From Sycobia sp. Sy_11 (Eukaryota; Arthropoda; Insecta; Hymenoptera; Epichrysomallidae), in the NCBI GenBank assembly GCA_018907035.1, contig JACCIC010000037.1, positions 2,964,501 through 3,028,500 of the forward strand: a stretch of 64,000 nucleotides of DNA. Direction: 5' to 3'. The translations under genes were made by a program, and so were the position numbers. The notes under the pieces are model-generated. The model ran no database searches and was not told where the DNA came from. It was given only the letters and a program-made list of their open reading frames with translations. Numbering within the stretch: the stretch's first letter is position 1; every line of letters begins with the position of its first letter. Below are positions 1 to 11,829 of this stretch, piece after piece.

Positions 1-2296
1 AAACTATGTACCAAGTATATAGGTCAAGTGAATTGATCCCTTCAACATTTCGTACAGTTTTACCGGCAGAAAAAATTAAGGTTTGGACACATTAGAACGT
101 CATAATTTTCCTGTATAATCTCCATTTATGATTTCAATGCGAAATCCTACAATGGTTCGATGTAAAATAGATTTGCATCGAGTTATAATCGGTCTATCTG
201 GGAAGATATTGATAAAGCAATGGTCGGCAGGCCTTTCGCTCTATATGTTCATTTCACACGCTTGAAATTCGAAATATAATAAAACGTACGCATTTGACAC
301 TCACGCACTCGGATTTCGAATACTCGTTGCACATTATATTCTGTTCCAGTCAGACAAATGCATCATTAACGCTCGAGAGACTAATTCCCACTATGACTCT
401 CAATCGTGCTAAATACACCATTTCGGCATCAAAACTCATGGAGATTATGGAAATATTCGTTTGCCGTCCTGGCGACTTCTTTACTGGATATGAAGAGAAT
501 TTTAGGAATCGATGAAAGTTCGACGGTACGAAATTAGAATTGTTACATATTATATCGGGTCTATTTGCCAGTTTCAATCATAATTTAAGTGTTACGATTA
601 TAGTTACTGTAAAAATCATTTATTTATATATCAAGAATACGGGTGAATTTATTTCAATAAAATTTTTGATCATTAGTTGCACACTCATCTTGTGCTAATA
701 ATATAGTATGAATTAATATGTTTCGGGACCAACAAATAATACATCAATTTCCGTTAACATTCAACTTTATTTATCGAGATGTACTTCTTGAAGAGTCATA
801 CGTTACATCCAAGCCTGCAATTCTTCTACAGAGTTTCGTGCAGGAGAATTTATCTTTGCTTTGAAAATAGACCTCAATTTCGACAATCGATTTTTTATTT
901 GTACGAAATCTCTTGTATTGAAATACATTTTACCATTTTTTCATTGATTATGACATAGGGTGAAACGGTGTAATGCAAAACGGTCTTTTACATTTGAGGC
1001 CTTGTTTCATCATATCATATTCAGTCGTTCCAATAATGCCATTTAGTATTGAGTATTAATGGTATTTTACCTTTGTGAAGCTAGTAAATGTACGAAATTT
1101 CATGCACATCCCAAAATACGAAGATCATAACCTTGCCAGCTGATGTTTGAAATGTTTGGCCGCTCTGAAACATCGATGAATTGTTGTATCGATATTTTTA
1201 GTTTCTGCCTCATGAAACTTAAATGTACGACCGACCAAAATATTTTCCAATACTTTATGATTTTCTTTTTGCTGCGAGTCAGCATATGACTTTTTAACCA
1301 TTATTATTGATGAATCAAAATTTGAATAAAACTTGACTCACAAATCATTGTTTTGCTTGAACAGTATTTTTTTATCATTAAAAAGAATGCTTTGTGAAAA
1401 CATGAATTCAGATATTTAGAATAAATTTTAAATAAAGAAAATTTTCTTGTTGAACTGAAATCACTTTTACAACTTTCTATTGCCATAAAATGCTATTAAA
1501 TTGAAATGAAATTCAGTTTTTAAGATATGTAAATAAAGAAAACAGAATTATAAACGACACTCATCTAATAATAAAAACGAGATACGAATACTGAATCGCG
1601 GGCACATACAGCGCCTTAATAGACTAGCAGTTCTTATCGCGAATGCAATTTCGGGCGTAAGCGCCACTCATCCATTGCAGCCTAAACACTTTTGTCCAAA
1701 TCTTGAGATTTTCTCAAAGCTCACATACGGGCACCTTATTTATGCATATATAGAGAAGCCTTGTGAGAAGCTCTTATAGAAATAGAATTTTCCGTCACAG
1801 CGCGGATCCATTGCTTTTATGGAAGTATTTAACTATTTCATCCTGTTTCGTGAAATCTCAAAAGTTTTCTCGACCTAATATTTGGTTATCTTATTTGTAA
1901 AATATAATAAAAGCCAGTTGTCGGAAAAAGCTTTGGTCTTACCTGGTGCGGATCAAAGATATACTTTAGTTGTATACAATTTTGTAGTCTGTAATGAAGG
2001 TTTGTTCACGAACCTTACTTCAGTAATTAAGTATTTTTCAATTCAAATTCATTTTAAATTAAAATTTATCAGATAAGTCTTTATTATTTAATCAAGGATC
2101 ACTTGTTATCTCGTATTTCCTTACATATCATTTATAAACAGTTTTTATGAATTTAGTGAAGCGCTGTTTTGTCCGAGTCCTTCTAAATTTTTTTCTTATA
2201 TATTATCCCGTGGATATCATATTATTTTAAACTATTATTCATATTATATTAATCAATCTTAAAACTAAACATTTTTCGTAATACATAAAGAAATAT

Positions 2297-2299
<3 letters not shown>
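1..2299. other. AT-rich DNA, no gene recognised
   Basis: Only short chance frames are present. A slightly GC-richer stretch at about 1590-1830 was checked for the missing TM7 exon without success. Confidence 0.6.

Positions 2300-2352
<53 letters not shown>
2300..2352. repeat. (TA)n microsatellite
   Basis: An uninterrupted TA run of about 53 bp in AT-rich DNA. Confidence 0.97.
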
Positions 2353-2353
<1 letters not shown>

Positions 2354-2898
2354 CTTCATAGCAAGATTATCAAAACTTTCTTAAAAATTATTGCGCATTA
2401 TTCATCTATATTAGACTAAAAAAATTTTAGCAATTGGAAATTGTGAAAATTGTAAACATATATAAGTTGACGAGCTGCAACTCAAACATCTTATTTAATA
2501 TTTAATGAAAACAAAATAGAAAGATTTTAAATAAAATTAATTATGATGAGAATTAGAATTTTAGCCGATTAATAATGTTATAATTCTATAAATTCTAAAC
2601 GAAAAAAAATTTCTTATTAAATTTCATACTTATTCTTACATCTAATTTTATTTCTGTTCGTAACAATTACGACTTCTTAAATATCACATGAATTGTTTAT
2701 TTGATGTGTTATCTATATTGTAAGGTGCCTCAAAGTGTAAAAGAGTTTGCGTCACATGCAATAATTGAATTATATATATTCGAATTATAAATTGAATTGT
2801 ATTAGAATTGAATTATATATATATTAAACCAAGAGATATTTTATTAATACATATTTACATCTATTTATCTGTATGCGACTAAAAGTAAGAAAAAAATC

Positions 2899-3160
2899 TA
2901 ATAATACACGCGCGAGTATCCTGGAGGCTGTGCCTCAGGTCCTCAACAGTCGCCCTATAGAGCAACGCGCGGGCTTCCTGGGCTATTACAGCTCACTCAT
3001 CTCAGGCTATATTAGAGGGTGCTTCCCATGCCAAGACCTTTCCAAGGGAAAATCCTGTAGGAGACTACTCGAATTCATCAAGAACTTTGCGCTTCATATA
3101 ACCGAGTTTTGAAGTTCCATCAGCCCTGGCAAGTAAATTCCAATCCCGTGATTGGCTTAC
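2899..3160. other. GC-rich unassigned block, possible mobile-element remnant
   Basis: A sharply bounded block much GC-richer than its neighbours, with a plus-strand open frame at 2873-3112 and a protein-like minus-strand frame broken by three stops (RALLYRATVEDLRHSLQD on the minus strand). Neither matches a family I recognise. The plus frame ends RRLLEFIKNFALHITEF, which vaguely resembles LINE C-termini. It contains CCAATC..GATTGG at 3149-3164, a 6-bp stem. Confidence 0.35.
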
Positions 3161-3550
3161 ATAAATTTTTAAATAAAAAAATGGAACAGGGTTTCTTTGC
3201 TTTCTCTCTTGCTTCAATATCATTCTTGTCTTCAATGTCCTTCTCCTTCTATATTTATAAATCTTTACTTCATTTTTAAAATAAATAAGCTTCGGGTTTA
3301 AATATTTAGAGCTCTTTTCTGTTAGTTTATTATTTAATTATATAACTATCAACGTGCTATAAGTGATGGCGTGCATGGATTAGATCGCAGGCATCGGCAG
3401 GATATAAATTATTAAATACCTGCGTGAAGTCTATTTTATGTGTAATTTGATTTAATATTATAAATTCTTGTGTGACGTATAATTATAATACACACTGCTA
3501 TATAATATATAATGCCAATCGTTTTATAGAACGTAAAACAATCTTTTATA

Positions 3551-3583
<33 letters not shown>
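3551..3583. repeat. (CA)n microsatellite
   Basis: An uninterrupted CA run of about 33 bp. Confidence 0.97.
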
Positions 3584-3584
<1 letters not shown>

Positions 3585-3998
3585 CATACATTAAAATTTT
3601 ATTATTTTTATGTTGCAGGTACCTCGAGAGGAAGGTTCCTTGCAATATTTTCGGCCTGGGATCTTTTTGACGCTGATATACATTAAATCGCTTATGTAAT
3701 ATTAGTCTCTTTTATGTATTAAATGTATCTGTACTTCGTGAGGAATAAATACTGAACGAATCATTTACTTTAAATATGAAGAATAAGAATAATCATTTTA
3801 ATAATATCTATTAACGCAGTTGAGATTTTCTTGTTGGTGTTTTTAGTTACGAAAATAAAGATTTTTTTTCAATATATAATAATTTAAAAATATTTTGAAA
3901 AGTAATTTTATTCCGAATATTAAATGCTATATGAAATTAGTCGTATGTAGTAAATACGATCTTTTTAGCTACATTATTTTCAAATAAGCGTAAACATC

Positions 3999-4001
<3 letters not shown>

Positions 4002-4053
<52 letters not shown>
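4002..4053. repeat. (TA)n microsatellite
   Basis: A TA run of about 52 bp lying 270 bp left of the GC-rich island at 4.3 kb. Confidence 0.97.
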
Positions 4054-4059
<6 letters not shown>

Positions 4060-4520
4060 ATATAGTTCGAGTCAAGAATATCTCAAAGCTAAGTCTAACA
4101 ACTATACCATATTCTCCTTTTACTCGCAATCGTACAACAAAGATCGTACAAGAAAGATCCACAAAGATGGATATTATTACTCATAAACTTTTGAACCAGC
4201 TTGATACAGTCAATAGGATACGGAGTTATTACTGTCAATAATAAAAACTTAAATCCACGACGATCTTCAAATTCTCTGGGCAGTATAACCAAAGTTGCAA
4301 ACTAAATGCGATAACTCCATCAGAAGCAGCGCGGCGCGGCGCGGGGAAAAAGTTCTGTACTACCTCTCGCTCGGCGGCGCGGCGTCGACAGTGGGCGGCC
4401 TAATTAAATCGAGCCACGAGTTTAATATACGAGCCACGACGTGGACGCCGAGAAAAGAAATGGGAACAAGTATATGTGCGGTCCCCCGAACAAAAAGAAC
4501 AATTTTCCCCTTTCTCGCGC

Positions 4521-4521
<1 letters not shown>

Positions 4522-4556
<35 letters not shown>
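4522..4556. repeat. (CT)n microsatellite
   Basis: A CT run of about 35 bp, followed by a C/T-rich tail to about 4592, inside the 4.3-5.3 kb GC island. Confidence 0.95.
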
Positions 4557-4559
<3 letters not shown>

Positions 4560-4873
4560 ACCCTTTCTCTTTCTCTTTCCCTTTCATTCTCTGGTTCTTT
4601 GCACAAAAGAAGGACCGGAAAGGAGTCTGCGGGCGTATAAGCGAAGTATCCGCCGTGAGCCGTGATTAACTCAAAAGGATTAGATTCTCCAGAACTCGGG
4701 CGAGTCGTCTGCGCGCGTGCGCAATTTCGCGGCCTCCCGTGTGGCTTGGAAAATAGAAAAAAAGGAAAGACCGTAGAAGTGTGCGGTAGACACGGTATTC
4801 ACGCGGGAATTCTATATAGAAATATATAGCCGCGGCCAGGTGCAGTCGAGCGGCCTGCAGATACTCTCGAAAG

Positions 4874-4875
<2 letters not shown>

Positions 4876-4917
<42 letters not shown>
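4876..4917. repeat. (TA)n microsatellite
   Basis: A TA run of about 42 bp inside the GC-rich island, then TATG variants to about 4937. Confidence 0.95.
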
Positions 4918-4925
<8 letters not shown>

Positions 4926-5148
4926 ATATGTACATATAAGCGATCTCGGGGGAGACATACCCGTGCAGGCAAAATCGTCGCGCAGAGCTATATGTTTGGG
5001 GCTTGCTTTTTGCGAAATGTATAAAAACGCTGAGTCCGGCAGTCTTTGTCGCCCGAGGAATTTTCAATTGTTGTAAATCAGTCGAATCTGCGGCAGCGAG
5101 GCCGTATATGCCGCCCGCACGTTACAAATCATGTCGTTTTCCTCCCTC

Positions 5149-5149
<1 letters not shown>

Positions 5150-5192
<43 letters not shown>

Positions 5193-5200
5193 TCTCTCTC
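5150..5200. repeat. (TA)n(TC)n compound microsatellite
   Basis: A TA run to about 5190 followed directly by TCTCTCTCTC, at the right side of the GC island. Confidence 0.95.
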
Positions 5201-5300
5201 CCGCATCTTTTTTATATAGATTCTTTTTTCACCCTCGCGTTTCTCTATTTTTCTCTATACTTTTCATACCGAGACAGGCTTGAACGGGTGCGAGTGTTAG

Positions 5301-7008
5301 AACACGTTTTTATGGAATTTCAGTGCTTGATAAAATCGATATTTCTCGATGAATATATATATATATACGCCGTAAGTTGAGAGCAGAATGAGTCGTCGAG
5401 AAATTTGTAGTTGATTGAAACCTTTATCGAATTTTTTTACTCGGCAGTTTCTAACTCGGTTTCTGCTTCGAATACTTTGAGTAACGATGCTTCGTTATTG
5501 TTTGAATTTTATGTGATTTATAACGTTCGGTATTATTTTAAGATAGTTTTTTTAATAGTCCTTGTGCATTGCATAATTGATAATCCAGTTCTTAATCTAG
5601 TTTCTTTTTCCTTTAGTTTAAATTATACATTATTATCGACCATTTTTTTAAATTACGAAGTTCTAGGCATAGAATATGTTGTATGTTTAAACTAATAAAA
5701 TGACGTAATATATAGATATAAAAATATATAAAAAGTAGGCAATTATATTGTTCTATGAATTATTTAACTGTAATTGATGAAATAAATATTTGAACTGTTT
5801 TTATTACAATATATAAGTTAAATATTTCATTGAAAAAAGTCAAATACAGAGACTTTAATATTTTTAATAATATTTAAGCCTTTAATTTTTACTTATTGAT
5901 AAATATATTATTAGTTAATCTACTAGAAAATGACTGTTAACACTAATTTTTATATTGAATTAATTTTGGAATCAAATCAAAATTCTTAAATTTTATATTT
6001 ATTTAAAATCTAAAATTTTTAATTTACGTTCTTCGAACAATGACAGTTATTTTAATTCATATTGTGATATTAATGGCAAAATGTAAAAATAATTTTAGAA
6101 GACACTAACTAAAAATGTTTCTCTTCAGGTAAATCTATGAACTACCTAGTACAGTTTGATAATAGGGACACACAAAGGCTCTAGTTATTATATATAAAAA
6201 CTAAGGTAATGAAAAAATGTAGTATATGCTTAAGGATTATACATAGTATGAGGAAGTAAAAAATAATCTTCTTTCGAAGTTAGAAAAAAATGCTGATAAT
6301 CTTCAAAGAAAAGTTAAGTCTATTCATATATTCAACAATGTGCTGATTATAAGGTATTTAATTCCTAAGGCCAATTAACCTCTTAGATCGATGATATCTA
6401 CAATAAATTTACTAACATATTTTTTGTAAAAATCATTTAAAAGTTCCTGTATAATAATGTAAACAACACCTTTTCTATTATTAAAGATAGTTTTCCAATA
6501 AAACAAAAATTATAAGATATGACAATACCAAATGATTTTATTTTAATTAGTTTACACATGAAAAGGTTAGTTATCGATTGAAAATGGTACTCTGTATATA
6601 ATTATTTGAGGATATTTGGATTTTCGTGACGCAGAAAATGACTGAATACTTAATAAATTTCGAACCCCTACGATTATTTTTACAATTGATTATAAAATTA
6701 TCTGCTAATAAAATTATCAATTTTTTGAGGTTAATTTATAGAAAAAAATTGTACAATTTTTACAAATTGTGCTAGAAAACTTACATTTTCTAGTACAATA
6801 TTAAATTATAATTAACTTCGCCGAATACAGCATAAAATTGGTATTACATTTTCTTCCGAAACGAAATTTCATAAAGTTCATTTTAACATAATTAAAATTT
6901 TTTTGACTTCTAATGATTATCCTCTAGAATTTATCAATAAGCATATTAATAATTGTATAAAACATAAAGTATAAAAAAAAACAATAATTTTCAAAATAAA
7001 AATCAAAT
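5301..7008. other. AT-rich DNA, no gene recognised
   Basis: No repeat array or convincing frame. The unresolved 5' part of the LINE may extend into the right end. The open frame at 5411-5695 is hydrophobic but AT-driven. Confidence 0.55.
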
Positions 7009-7566
7009 TTAGAGGAGAAAGAGAGTTCTAACTATCTGAATCCTATTTTAAATAAAGTATCTATAAATCAACAGAATAATGTAATCCTCATTGGGGACTT
7101 CAACGCGCATAATACTCTTTGGAACTGTAGATCTACAGACTTCAATGGCGTCATATTATATACGTCTATAAATAAATACAATCTTTATTTACACAACGAC
7201 GACACTTACTCGCATATCGATATGTACAGAAACATAAAATCAAACATTGATCTCGTTCTATCAACCTTAAACATAAGTGATAAAATAAACGTCTCCGCTT
7301 GCGACGAGACATGGGGATCGGATTCTTTCCCCTTATTTATAGAATTAATTACTGAAAAAACAGGCTATAACAAAAAATCTCGAAAAATTAAAACAGTTCG
7401 TACCGACTGGGAGAAGTTCAAAGAATTAATAAATACCTACTATAGCAGGTTTACTGAGAACATCTACGATGTTCTACCTTATAGGGAAAAATACGATCGT
7501 TTTTCTGAAACAGTTTTGAAAGCATTAAAACTAGCTACGCCAAGGAGAAAAAATAAACCAAATTAA
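7009..7566 (+). pseudogene. LINE endonuclease (APE type), C-terminal part
   Basis: A continuous frame reading VILIGDFNAHNTLW at about 7081-7122 and then SNIDLVLST at about 7246-7272. GDFNAHN is the Asp/Asn catalytic block of APE-type endonucleases that nick the target DNA, and the S-x-I-D pattern belongs to the next conserved block; the final S-D-H block appears eroded near GSDSFPL. A stop at 7564-7566 ends the frame. The linker then continues in another frame with PWWDSDCEKIKRRRR, typical of LINE polyproteins between endonuclease and polymerase. Confidence 0.8.
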
Positions 7567-7569
7567 ATA

Positions 7570-9302
7570 ATTTAAAAAAGAATCCAGTACCATGGTGGGA
7601 TTCTGATTGCGAAAAAATTAAGAGACGAAGACGCGCATCTTTTAAAAAATGACATTCTACGTTTGAACTCAGTGACCTTCTAAGTTATAAAAAATATTGT
7701 GCCATCGTTAAAAAAAAACATTTAAAATGAAAAAAAGGATAGCTTTAAAAAATTTACTGAAACGATAAACTTTAATACCAATCTAAAATATGTTTGTAAT
7801 AAATGTAAAATTTTCAAAAACAAATAGGCTAAAACTTCAGATTTTTGTAATGTTAAAAGCATTCCAGACATAGCAATAGAAACTACACTGGATAAAATCA
7901 GTCCACCTTGGGCTGAATGTATATACAAGAGTCCTGTTTGTTACAAAAATAACTCTTTTCTTAGCAGTCAATTTTCATTTGTTGAATTTAATATAGCATT
8001 AAACTCGAAAAATTCTAAATCAAGCCCAGGATTAGACGGAATCGATTTCGAAACATTGCAGATGCTATCTACAAAGCAAAAATTAACCTTACTGGATATC
8101 TTTAATAAAATGTTTGATAAAAATGATCATCCAGATAGCTGGAAGCACTCATTTATTCATTTTATCCCGAAAAATGACAGCCACAATCTAAGACTCACCG
8201 TGTTTGAAACTGTAATCAAAAATAGGATTAAAGATAGATTAAAAAAAAGCACTTACTTCCAGAAAGCGAAAATGGGTTTCGTAATGGTAGAAGCTGTGTA
8301 AATAACCTAACAAACTTGACACTTACAGTCAAAGAAGCATTTTTAGATGAAGCAGAAGTCGTACCCGCCCTATTCGACGTTCAAGGAGCATTCGATAATG
8401 TTTGCATTGGTTTTCTTTTAACGAAACTAACAGAGATAGGGTACTCCCGTAACATTATGAAATTCGTTCATTTCCTCATGCACAAAAGATATATTCATCC
8501 GAACAACACTTACAACGAAATACGGACAGTATATAAAGGAGTACCTCAAGGAGACGTTCTCAGCCCTATCCTATATTTACTTTATGTGTCAGACATCGTT
8601 AAGAAACTCCCAAAAATGATGCACCTTTCACAATTTGCAAATGACATTGCAATCTAAATAAAAGTTCGGTTTACTCAAAGAGCAAAAAAATTTAATGAGA
8701 AAACCATCAAAACAATAAAAATAAATTTACAAAAAATAGGTCTAGAACTAGCGACAAATGAAACTAAAATAAAAATAAAAAATAATTCATTTTAATAATA
8801 ACAAAAAACTTCCAGGCATTTTAGAAATCACTGTAGACAACTGCGTGAAATCTTCCAGTCGAAGCGCTTGATTTCTTGGATTGATATTTGACTATCAACT
8901 AACTTTCAAACCTCAAATTAACTTAATTGTTAAGAAATGTTTTAAGGCTCTGAACATCGTAAAATTTTTGTGCGGAATAAGCTGGGGTTCAAACCTAGAA
9001 ACTCTGATAACCTTATATAAAAGCTTTATTCGATCCATTATTGATTTTGGAATTTTTCTATACTTTCCAAACCAAAAAACGTTACAAAACAGGCTAGAAA
9101 AATACAAATAACAGCTATGCGATCAACTCTAAGTTATCGAATAAGTACGCCCATAAATATAATAATAGCTGAAGCTAATCTTACGATAATCAAAGAACGA
9201 GCAGGGCAAATTGGAAAATCATTTTTTATCAAAAATCTATCAAATGCAAATTCTAAAACTATCGCTCTAGCAAAAAAATTTCTTCGAACTGCAAATAAAT
9301 AA
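7570..9302 (+). pseudogene. LINE reverse transcriptase remnant
   Basis: Broken frames together cover the polymerase. SSPGLDGI is at about 8022-8045. ALFDVQGAFDN is motif A with its Asp codon at 8376. GVPQGDVLSPI starts at 8538. The catalytic YADD box reads F-A-N-D at 8634-8645, so the first catalytic Asp has become Asn. A stop follows at 8655. The thumb region continues with FDYQLTFKPQI and LYKSFIRSIIDFG from 8887 and ends in degenerate sequence near 9300. It would have copied element RNA into DNA at the nicked target. Confidence 0.85.
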
Positions 9303-9499
9303 AAATATTTTTAATGATTGCATTTCATTCATGCACCAAATTGATGAGCTGGTGGATACATCTCACAACTATAGTATATATAACACGGATTACAACACGC
9401 TTACTACCGATATCTATACTGAGATAAATCTCGGAAAACAAATGACTTATACGAAAAATAGCGATAAAATATTCAAAAATCACCTCGAAAATATAATAA

Positions 9500-10308
9500 T
9501 TTAGTTATTTACACAGATGGCAGCAAAATAAGGCTAGGAGTTGGTTCAACGTGCATTTGTCCAGAAACTGACTCTTATATACTCCGCAGTATCGATAAGA
9601 ATGCCTCAGTATTTACCGCCGAATGTTTTTCATTAAAAGATGCACTTTAACTCTGGAGGAAAAATAATAGCATTAAAACAAATTGTTACATATTAGAAAT
9701 CAATGAAATATATAATAAATTCATAACCAACAAAAATAACTCAGAGCTCAAGATATACTGGATACCCGCACATCGGGGCCTGTCAGGGAATGAAGAAGCT
9801 GATCAATATGCGAAAATAGCAGTTTCGTCGAAAGATCTCGATATCACTAAGGTTTCTTTTTCTGACCTGTACGAAAAAATTAGAAAGATCGCAAAAACGG
9901 AGACGACAAATTCTATCAAAGCACAGGGCCAGTGCAATGGCAAATTGTACTTTAGTTCTTCCTTTAAAGAAGGTAAAAATTCATGGATCAAGAAAAAGAA
10001 ACTTAGCCGGGAATTCATAGTTACTATAAACCGAATTAGAGCTAATCATTACAACTTGGCAGCCTCCCTCGCAAGGAGCAATATTGTGAATTCATCTAAT
10101 TGTAAGTGCGGCTACGAAAACGAAGACGTCAACCATGTGTTATGGTTCTGCACTTTGTATGAATCACATAGAAAAAAAGCTCATAAATAAATTTGAAAAG
10201 CACAAGGTATATTCAGTGTTTAATATAGAATCCATAATCAAAGAACCGAATATCGCTACATGTCACTGTATAATAGTATTTCTGAAACAATGTAACTTAA
10301 AATTATAA
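9500..10308 (+). pseudogene. LINE RNase H domain and C-terminal CCHC knuckle
   Basis: The RNase H part reads LVIYTDGSKI (first catalytic Asp, about 9502-9531), FTAECFSLKDAL (catalytic Glu, about 9616-9648, followed at once by a stop), a weakened third block YILEINE, and IYWIPAHRGLSGNEEAD (about 9753-9803). A CCHC knuckle C-x-C-x8-H-x4-C lies at about 10102-10150. After one frameshift near 10187 the frame continues to a stop at 10306-10308. The knuckle after RNase H supports the I/R1/LOA-type assignment. Confidence 0.83.
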
Positions 10309-10321
10309 GATATTTATAGGA

Positions 10322-10382
10322 AAACTATTGTAAGATTTGTATATGTAAACTATTGCAAGATTTGTATATGTAAACAATTGTA

Positions 10383-10396
<14 letters not shown>
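10322..10396 (+). repeat. 25-bp tandem repeat in LINE 3' tail
   Basis: About three copies of a 25-bp unit that begins AAACTATTGTAAGAT and ends TTTGTATATGT, at 10322, 10347 and 10372. The third copy grades into a (TA)n array to about 10421. Short tandem repeats at the 3' end are common in LINEs lacking a poly(A) tail. Confidence 0.8.

Positions 10397-10421
<25 letters not shown>
10385..10421. repeat. (TA)n microsatellite at LINE 3' end
   Basis: A TA run that follows the 25-bp repeats of the LINE tail and may have grown from its last unit. Confidence 0.95.
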
Positions 10422-10423
<2 letters not shown>

Positions 10424-11785
10424 AATTGAATATTATATAGAAAAATTATGTACTCATAAGAGATTGTGTTTAATAGTAAGGCTGAAATAACCTTATGAGA
10501 GATTAAGTATCTATAAAGAACAATGAGAGATTAGTTCATAGTATAAGAAATAATTGTTTAGTATTCTTAGAATAGGAAAAGATGCCACTGACAAATAGGA
10601 AAACATAAATATTGTATTACTTTTTATAAATTCTTGCATTATTGTTTAGTTTTCTCCGAAGATGAATCTTTTTACATTTGAAAAGTTCTTTTAATTATCA
10701 TATCATCCCTTTTAATAAAATTATTCGTGTGTAAAACCAATATTGTCTTCTATAATAAAAGTTATTCCAATTATTTATTGCAAGAAATATAATTTCCTAC
10801 TTATATTCAATTAAATGGAATGCAAAAAACCGATTTATATTATACAAGTTGTTTATACGATAATTTGCAGCAAAAGGCTTTGCAGTATACATAGAGGTAT
10901 AATGCTATTCAAAAAGAAAATTTTGCGTATCGTAATATGCTTTATTAGATCTAAGGAGGTAATTTCGCCGAACGATGCACCCTTTTTATAATAAAGGTTT
11001 ACTACCATGGAAAAATTGCGAATATCTGCCAACTGTATATTCATATATAAAAATCAACTTTATTTTCACTGCTTTCGTTTAAATTGACTTTGCAATAACA
11101 AGTAAATCCAATAAGTGAATCTTTTCAGTGGAAAAAGTCGGAAAATTTTAGTCAAAAAGTTGAAAGTATTTCGGTCGTTCTTGAACTGAAAAATCAATCG
11201 GGTGAATATAGTGGAGAGCTGTAGTCATTGGTGGACTGCTTGAGTAAATAAGAAATATATTTAAATTAAATTTCGTTAAACTCAAGTATTTCGGTTTGTA
11301 TTCAATTTAATGGTTGAGATCATGAACAATATAAACAGAATATTGAAAATGCACACCGTAAACGGCTTTAAGCAAGCCTTTGTAAAAATAGATATCAAAA
11401 TACGAAAATTTGACGTCTTATATTCGTTTAGATTTTTATAAGTAAAGCTAAAGTTTTATATTTATTTTTGGCAGCGTTTAAATTAAAATTCGGAATTGTA
11501 ATAAAGTTATATTAAGGTAATATAAAATAGTAATAAACTTTTACTTGTCATAAAATTTATTGAAATTTTAATTTAATCTTACCAAAAAATAAATAAATAT
11601 TGAACCATCAGCTTTTACTTTTATTATTTATATAATATTAACGAACTATTTCACATTGTATAATATATATTTTTATATTATCGTACTGATGTGGAACAGT
11701 TGAAATGAACAATTATTAACAACAGATATTATCTTTCTTACTTCTACCATGGAAACAATTATTATGATGCTGGCTCATCAATTCA

Positions 11786-11788
<3 letters not shown>

Positions 11789-11828
<40 letters not shown>
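11789..11828. repeat. (TC)n microsatellite
   Basis: A TC run of about 36 bp ending in TTTCTCT. Confidence 0.96.

Positions 11829-11829
<1 letters not shown>

Larger units (their letters stand above)
4318..5300. promoter_or_regulatory. CpG-rich island, possible promoter or regulatory region
   Basis: About 1 kb of CpG-rich DNA with GGCGC repeats (4329-4345), two GAGCCACGA copies (around 4414 and 4431), a (CT)n tract and two (TA)n arrays. The open frames here are made of repeats. No exon of the receptor was found. A promoter or regulatory role is inferred from composition only. Confidence 0.3.
7009..10396 (+). mobile_element. Decayed non-LTR retrotransposon (LINE, RNase-H-bearing I/LOA/R1-like group)
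   Basis: A 5'-truncated or unreadable, inactive LINE on the plus strand. In order it keeps the end of an APE endonuclease, a Trp-rich linker, reverse transcriptase, an RNase H domain, a CCHC knuckle, and a 3' tail of 25-bp repeats running into (TA)n. This order is typical of the I group and related LINE clades. Jockey lacks RNase H, so Jockey is disfavoured. Several frameshifts and stops separate the pieces, so the copy cannot move by itself. The 5' end is not resolved and no target-site duplication could be assigned. Confidence 0.88.

Noticed and set aside
1610..1700. Possible last receptor exon on the minus strand (acceptor-like TTTAG, phase-matched, 18 codons then stop)
   Set aside because: The translation has no TM7 or NPxxY character and the acceptor has a weak pyrimidine tract.
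4666..5067. Minus-strand open frame of 133 codons
   Set aside because: A long Tyr-Ile run from a (TA)n array joins unrelated sequence; there is no domain or TM7 signal.
6300..7008. Possible LINE or other polymerase remnants upstream of the endonuclease
   Set aside because: Short suggestive words appear but no ordered motifs, so the LINE 5' end was not extended.
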